From NCBI GenBank assembly GCA_903905685.1, contig CAIVHI010000141.1, forward strand, positions 1-7,426: a DNA stretch of 7,426 nucleotides, in the 5' to 3' direction. Below, piece after piece: positions 1 through 6,200 of the stretch. This DNA is from an uncultured Bacteroidota bacterium. GTDB taxonomy: Bacteria > Bacteroidota > Bacteroidia > Chitinophagales > Chitinophagaceae. The position numbers and the translations under genes were made by a program. The notes under the pieces are model-generated. The model made no database searches. It saw nothing but the letters and a program-made list of their open reading frames with translations, and was not told where the DNA came from. Position 1 is the first letter of the stretch; every line of letters begins with the position of its first letter.

Positions 1-116
1 CGGTTTTTGCGATTAAGTGCGGGTTGGAGATTGGATTGGGGTTGGGCATAGGGCTGATTGATACAGTGAAACGATTTTTTTGTTTTTAATATTCAAATTT
101 AGTATTAAATATAAAT
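1..116. other. Upstream edge; possible 3' tail of a preceding gene
   Basis: This stretch is G-rich up to about base 55 and AT-rich after base 72. Plus-strand frame 3 is open from the window edge (base 3) to a TAA at 87-89. It would encode a short tail containing GLEIGLGLGIGLIDTVKRFF, which reads like the end of a membrane or hydrophobic protein. The frame beginning at base 1 also stays open until a TAG at 49-51. On the minus strand an ATG at 49-47 opens a frame reading MPNPNPISNPHLIAKT that runs off the edge. With so few codons none of these can be chosen firmly. The frame-3 tail is slightly favoured because a hairpin follows its stop by about 28 bases. Confidence 0.25.
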
Positions 117-153
117 TGAAATCCGAAAACGGATTTCAGTGTTGATGTTTTTT
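117..153 (+). terminator. Hairpin, possible intrinsic terminator of an upstream gene
   Basis: A perfect inverted repeat has 9-bp arms at 117-125 (TGAAATCCG) and 130-138 (CGGATTTCA) with an AAAA loop. It could extend by a G-U and an A-U pair. A run of six T follows at 148-153, about 10 bases after the stem. That gap is longer than in a classical rho-independent terminator, so the terminator reading is tentative. It fits the possible upstream gene end at 87-89. The alternative is a structured 5' leader of the giant gene, if its promoter lies upstream of base 117. Confidence 0.4.
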
Positions 154-223
154 CCGGCTCCTAATTTATTTGTTTTTGTTTTATTTGTTTAAATGGTCTG
201 ATTACTAACTAAAAATTGATTTT
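139..223 (+). promoter_or_regulatory. T-rich leader and probable promoter region of the giant gene
   Basis: The 85 bases before the start codon are strongly T-rich, with a repeated ATTTGTTT motif at 168-175 and 183-190. Bacteroidota promoters usually have TTTG near -33 and TAnnTTTG near -7. Only partial matches are present: TTG at 142-144 followed 17 bases later by TAATTTAT at 162-169. I therefore do not assign an exact promoter. No GGAGG-like ribosome-binding site precedes the ATG; the bases just upstream are A/T only apart from one G. This is normal for Bacteroidota, where AT-rich leaders replace Shine-Dalgarno pairing. An in-frame TAA at 206-208 closes the frame upstream. Confidence 0.35.
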
Positions 224-280
224 ATGAAACAGTTGCTGACGCTCATTTTGATTTGTGGAATTGCCCTCGGCGCAAAGGCA
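224..280 (+). other. Sec signal peptide (residues 1-19)
   Basis: The N-terminus reads MKQLLTLILICGIALGAKA, followed by TTYY. It has a single Lys at position 2, a hydrophobic core at about residues 4-15, and an A-K-A motif at 17-19 that fits signal peptidase I cleavage after residue 19. Cys11 is not in a lipobox because the residue before it is Ile rather than Gly, Ala or Ser, so a lipoprotein is unlikely. Export across the inner membrane by Sec is expected. Confidence 0.88.
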
Positions 281-3200
281 ACCACCTATTATTCCTTTGG
301 CAGCGGCAGTGCCACCGCCACCGGCAGTTGGTGGACAGGCACAAGTGGTACCGGCTCCAACCCTGCCAACTTTACAACCCCCGGCGATGTGTTTATCGTA
401 CAGTCGGCCCTAACTATCGGTTCCAGTTGGACAATCGGTACCGCAGGTACCTACACCAGTCAGTTGCAGTTCAATTCAGGCTCGCTTTCGGGTTCTGCTT
501 CAGTAGTCATCACGATATATGGCAATTTTGTGATGACTGGAGGGTTTTATACCAACCCAAGTACTGGGTCGGGGACGTTTAATGTATGGGGCAACCTACA
601 GCTCAGTGGGACTTCTTATATGACCAATCCACCGTCCTACAATTATATCCATATGTGCAATACAGGCTCGTCATTGGCCTCCCCGCAACTCATGTCCTGC
701 ACTTCCACGGGGGCGTGGACGTATACCTATCTCTATGTTGATGCAGGATGCACGGCACAACTCAACGGCAACCTCAATACATCGGCATTTCCATCAGGTA
801 CGAGCATTTCAGGCACAATCGTATTTCCAACCGGGTTTGTCGTGAACGGAACGGGTACCTACATCGTAAACAGCGGTGCCAACTGCTACGTGCAGACGGC
901 GGCATCACCCTGGACCGGTACGGGTACCCCGTCGCTGAGTGGCAGCGCCAATTATTATTATAATGGTACAGTTGCACAAACCATAGGGAACTCGCTGCCA
1001 ACAGGCATGGCCTCGGGTGGAAGTGTTGTCATCAACAACAGCGCAGGAGTAACACTTTCGTCGGCGACAACGTTTGCCTCGGGTACAAATATCAACTTGG
1101 TCAACGGTGCATTTTTGCACCCATCGGCAGCAATTACGATGAGTGCGGGTTCAGGTATCAATGTAGATAATGGGACATTTGGAACCGCACCAACTTTTTC
1201 GGGCGCCGTAAATGTCAACTATGTAAACTTGGGCGTCAACAGCCTTTCAGTTACCACCGGGTTCGAACTGGCAAATACCACTACCGGGCTGGGAGCCATT
1301 ACGATAAATAAGCCGGGTGCAACCATTACCGTTGCAACGGGTGCTACACTCACCTTGAACGGAGCGCTCAACTTGGCCGCCGGGACACTGGCGCTTGGTG
1401 CAGTAAGTCCAAACTTGAAGAGCAATATTACCGGCACCGGTATTGAAACCGCAACTACCGGCGCATTGACGATGACCACGGCTTCCTCAACGATATCGGG
1501 TGCAACCTTGGCCAACCTTACCTTGAACAACGCAACGGGTTTCAGCCTATCGGGTAGCCCAACCATTACCGGAACTTTGGCTTTTACTGCCGGTAAGTTG
1601 ACTCTGGGTAGCAATACACTCAACCTCGCTGGCTCGGTCTCCGGAATGAGCACAACAAATGTGTTGACTGCAAACGGATTGTCAAATATCAGTATGGGTG
1701 GAATTGGCTCGTCATTCACCCTGTTTTTCGACCAGACAACTGTTGGCACAACCAATAAGGTTGCTACGTTTAGTCAAGGCACTAGTGGCGTTACTACTTT
1801 GGGCAACGCGCTGGTGGTAGCCACCCAACTTGCGCTGAATTCCGGTACCGTGAATGATGGAGGCAACGTCATTACAGTCGCGGGAAACGTTACAGGGTCT
1901 GCCACGGAGTCTGGCACGGGAGGCATCAATATGACGACCAACGGAGCCACGGTTTCGGGAGCCACGATAAACAAATTGACCGTAAACAACAATATCACGC
2001 TTTCCGGTTCCCCAACAATCACCGGGGCTTTAGCTTTGAATTCAGGTATCCTGACAACAGGTGCCAATTCCATTTCTCTACTTTCCGGTGCTACAATAAC
2101 CCGAACGGCATCCACTACATCCAACTACGTTTTTGGGAACCTCAAAAAGACAGTTACGGGTTTGTCTGCCGTGAATTTTGAAGTGGGCGATGCCGACTAT
2201 GCGCCAGTAAGCCTCAGTTTTAGTTCAGCCCCATCCGCCGGAACCATTACCATAAGTTCCGTCAATGGTAACCCGGCGAACCTTTCTTCTTCAAGCATTT
2301 CCATTGCATCCACATGTGGGCATTATTGGAATGTTTCGAATGCTTCACTATCTGGTGTGACGACGATTACCCCAACAATGACTTACAATGCATCCGATAT
2401 TTCTGGAGGTGCCGGAAACGCTGCTTTCGGCGCGCAGTTGTACAATGGGTCGGCATGGGGGCCGGTATTGACCTCCACCAATGTCACGGGGCCGCCACCC
2501 ACTTCCTCGTTCAGCATTCCTGCGGGTTCGTTTTCAGGGTATTTTGCCATAGGGACGATTCCTCTTGCATGTTCAGGAACCCCGACGGCAGGTACTGCTA
2601 TCGTTTCTCCAGCTCTTGGGGTCGGAACCACCCCATTCACTTTGAGCATTACAGGCTACACACTGGCCACAGGCATTTCCTACCAATGGCAAAAGTCGCC
2701 AGATGGAACCACTTGGTCGGACATTTCAGGTGCCACAACTGCAAACTACAGTTTTACGGGAATTTCGACAAGCACCTACTATCGATGTAAATTGTCGTGT
2801 TCCAATTCGGGCCTCTCTTCGAATTCCACTACGTGCTCGGCTGCCTATATGTCGTGTAGAACCACTACATCCTCTTGGCTCAATACATTGAGCGCATTTT
2901 TCAATTATACCGGCGCTCTCCAAACCTGGACGGTGCCAACCGGCGTAACATCTATCAACGTTGATGTTCAAGGCGCGGCAGGGGGAGGGTATGATGGGTA
3001 TACTACCTATGGCAGCTTGGGTGGCTACGGAGGCCGTGTTCAAGTGACGGGTGCAGGTGTCAATGTTGTTCCTGGGCATTTGTTGAACATAACTGTTGGC
3101 GGTGCCGGCGCGAATTCAGGGGCAGGGGGCTTTGGCGGCGGTGGCACAGATGCAGGTTGGACAATATCGTATCCGGGATCCGGCGGCGGTGGCTACTCCG

Positions 3201-6200
3201 GTATCGTCGATAATACTTCATCCACGGTACTCGTCATTGCGGGAGGTGGCGGCGGCGGTGGCGGCAATGGTGCCGGATTAGATAGGGGTGGCCAAGGCGG
3301 CGGCCTCACCGGGGGTGCCGGTTACCGCAGTTCGGTGTTGGGCAACGGCGGCGGCGGCGGCAACACCACTACTTTGACGGGCGGTGCCGGTCTTGTGGCA
3401 GGTTCCTACCTCACCGGCGGTTCAATAGGTAGCGGTTCTCGCGGGTGTGGTGGTGGCGGGGGTGGCTACTACGGCGGCGGCGGCGGCAATGCGACCAATA
3501 GCGGTGCAGGTGGTGGGGGAGGGTCTTCATATACAAATCCGACCTACTGCTTAGGAACGGTTACCCACACGCAGGGTTTCAATACGTCCACTACTGGTGG
3601 GGTGGTGTCCATTAAATACTCGCCTGCATCACTAGCAACTACGTATGGTATCAACAGTGTCTTCCTGACGGCGGCTACAGGTTCTAATCTTAACGATGGC
3701 GGCTTGTCGGCTTTGTCTGATGCTTCGACAGGCTACGCAGATAGAAGGAGCCTATCACCAATCACTTTGTATCAGTCTGGCACGTATACCGGTACGTTGA
3801 CTTGGGGTACTGCCAAAGCCGCGCAAGAAGCCCAAATATGGATTGACTTCAACAACGATGGTACGTTCCAGACATCCGAAGAGGTGACCGGCGTGGTTGG
3901 CTATAGTGCATCGGCAACTACCAACCCAACTACTTTCAATCTCAGCGTCCCGTCGGGGGCACCTGTCGGTACTTACTTGATGCGTATACGTGGTGTCATC
4001 GAGGACTCTTTAAGTGGATATTCATTGTCTACCGATTTGGATCCTTGTAATAATCACTACGGTGCCGGTGCCCCTTATTATAATTTTGGTAACGAGATTG
4101 ACTATTACGTCACCATCTCAACACCTCCCCCCTGCTCAGGTACTCCTACGGCAGGTATGGCAACGGTCTCCCCTCTTAACGGGATTGCCACTTCGCCATT
4201 CGTATTGAGTTTGGCCGGGTATACGGTATCGGCAGGTATTAGTTTCCAATGGCAATCCTCTACTGATGGAACTACCTTTACAAATATTGCCGGTGCAACT
4301 ACGACAACCTTCGGTTTTACCGGAATAACGGCAAATACCTACTTCCGGTGTAAAGTTACCTGCTCAACATCAGGGATTTCCACCTTCAGCAACGTAGTGA
4401 ATGCACAGTTTTTGCAATGTCGTCCAGTATCTGCTTCGTGGACATCAAATTTGACCCAAATTTTCAGTTATACGGGTTCCGTTCAAACGTGGACTGTACC
4501 GGCAGGAGTAACCAGTATAAATGTAGATGTTCAAGGTGCAATTGGTGGAGGCTATACAGGCTATTCTGTTTATGGAAGTCAAGGCGGTTACGGTGGCCGC
4601 GTGCAAGTTACGGGCTCGGGGGTTACCGTAATGCCAGGGCACCTGTTGAGTTTGCTTGTAGGTGGATCTGGAGCAAATTCCGGTGCCGGCGGTTTTGGCG
4701 GTGGTGGCACCGATGCAGGTTGGTCAGCCTCGTGGCCCGGTTCGGGCGGCGGCGGCTACTCGGCTATCAAAGATAGTACCAGTGGCACCCTCTTGGTTGT
4801 TGCCGGCGGCGGTGGAGGTGGCGGCGGCAACAGCAGCGGTGGTGATGCAGGCGGTGCCGGAGGGGGACTTACCGGAAAGGCTGGGTACGGGAATACTTCG
4901 ACTCTTGGTGCCGGTGGTGGCGGGGGAAATACAACGACGACGACCGGAGGTGCTGGCCTTGGCAATGGCGGATTCCTGTTTGGAGGTTCAATTGCTTCGG
5001 GTTCAACCGGAGCAGGCGGCGGCGGCGGCGGTTACTATGGAGGTGGTGCGGGTAGCACTACTTATAGTGGGGCCGGAGGTGGCGGTGGGTCGTCTTATAC
5101 AAATGGCACTTTCTGCGTCGGTACTGTGGTACATACCCAAGGATACAATACTTCAACCAACGGTGGCACGATTCAAATATCGCTGCCTTCGGTAAACCTT
5201 GCGGTTGTAGGGGTCGATGCCTTTAATTTGACGGCGGCAACGGGCTTAAACCTCACTGATGGCGGAATGGTGTCGGCTGCTGATGGAAATGGTTACATAG
5301 ATAGGACATCGGCGAGCCCAATTACCCTTTATCCAAATGGAGCCTACGCGGCATCGGTTACGTGGGGGTCAGCGTCAGGCGCGCAGGAGGTGCAAGTTTG
5401 GGTTGATTTCAACGATGATGGGATTTTTCAAACCACTGAAGCGGTGACTGGGGTTTTAGGCTATGCCGCTGCAACCACAAACCCGACTACATTCAATGTC
5501 GCTATTCCAATGGGAGCAAGTTTGGGTACCCATTTAATGCGGATCCGGTCGGTATTGGAAGATCCTGCCTATGCGATTTCCTTGTCGACAAACCTGGATC
5601 CATGTGCGAACCATTTTGGTGCTTCAGCTCCCTACTATGCCGGTGGAAACGTTGCGGATTATAAAGTGACAATTGCTGCGGCACCCAATTGTACGGGAAC
5701 TCCGGTTGCAGGTACGGCATCGGTGTCTCCTTCCATAGGTGCTGGTGCTACCCCTTTTACCTTGGGACTCACGGGGTACTCGCTCACGTCGGGTATCACC
5801 TTTCAATGGCAATCATCCCCAGACAATTCCACTTGGTCGAATATTTCCGGCGCGACGGTGCCTACCTTTTCCTTTACCGGCATATCGGCCAATACTTACT
5901 ACCGTTGCAATATTAAATGTACATATAGTTCGTTGACTTCAACGTCTTCAACTACGCTTGCGACTTTCATTCCTTCACCCTCCTGTTTGCCAACCACAGG
6001 GTCTTGGACAGGCGGTAGTGCAAATGCAATATATGGTTGCAATGCTTTCGCCATAAATGGTACTGGAAACAGTATCTCCGACGGCGGTTTGAGTTCCATT
6101 GTGAGTTCAACAACGGGATATGCTGCCAGATATTCATCTGTAGCAACCTTGAACTTGGCACAGAGTTTGTCATACGCCGCCTCAATAACATGGGGTTCGG

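Larger units (their letters stand above)
281..2089 (+). other. Beta-helix/filamentous N-terminal region (residues 20-622)
   Basis: This region consists of short alternating hydrophobic and Thr/Ser/Asn strands separated by Gly-Asn turns, as in beta-solenoid surface proteins. The opening (YYSFGSGSATATGSWWTG, then NFTTPGDVFIV at about 52-62) resembles the start of many Bacteroidota surface proteins, where a W-containing segment is followed by P-x-D-x-V-x-I. Near residues 240-280 the NYYYNGTVAQTIG segment and a following VVINNSAGVTL segment match another pattern common in these proteins, where a Y-x-G-x-x-Q-x-I strand leads into an L-T-I-N-N-x-x-G-V-x-L strand. These matches are from memory of the family style, not from a search. 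No catalytic residues are evident. The region probably projects or supports the later modules. Confidence 0.7.
2570..5689 (+). repeat. Two tandem Ig / glycine-rich / GEVED super-units
   Basis: Bases 2570-4132 (521 codons) and 4133-5689 (519 codons) encode the same three modules in the same order. Landmark spacing is exact over the first two modules. The Ig Cys, Trp and Cys lie at 783/822/855 and 1304/1343/1376. The glycine-rich Trp and Arg lie at 902/938 and 1423/1459. The eight-glycine runs begin at 1007 and 1528. Codons have diverged strongly: residues 908-918 and 1429-1439 are identical (VTSINVDVQGA), yet 7 of the 11 codons differ. This indicates an old duplication constrained at the protein level rather than a recent DNA copy. 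Confidence 0.9.

Noticed and set aside
224..280. Lipoprotein signal peptide using Cys11
   Set aside because: The residues before Cys11 are L-I-L-I, lacking the small residue at -1. A good A-K-A signal peptidase I site lies at 17-19.
1219..1755. Minus-strand open frame of 178 codons, with similar ones at 958-1218, 1774-2124 and 2383-2649
   Set aside because: They lie fully antisense to the giant gene, are rich in Val, Pro and Ala as expected from complementing Thr/Gly/Asn codons, and show no domain logic. The plus-strand frame has continuous, repeated domain structure over the same bases.
2314..2790. Plus-strand 158-codon frame rich in Cys, Arg and His
   Set aside because: It crosses two domains of the main frame, has aberrant composition and no start context, and is an off-frame shadow.
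3240..3500. Possible collagen-like Gly-X-Y repeat
   Set aside because: The glycines occur in consecutive runs rather than every third residue, so a collagen triple helix is not supported. The motif order fits a glycine-rich ALK/LTK-like fold better.
4756..4965. Minus-strand Pro-rich frame with long proline runs
   Set aside because: It is the antisense of GGN glycine codons (complement CCN), so the proline runs are a by-product of the poly-Gly module.
4662..5195. Plus-strand 177-codon frame rich in Val and Ala
   Set aside because: It is an out-of-frame reading of the second glycine-rich module. The in-frame translation keeps the Ig, glycine-rich and GEVED order and matches copy 1.
2570..5689. 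CRISPR array or transposon-generated direct repeat
   Set aside because: The repeat is over 1.5 kb, coding throughout, in frame and diverged at synonymous sites. There are no short spacers, terminal inverted repeats or transposase.
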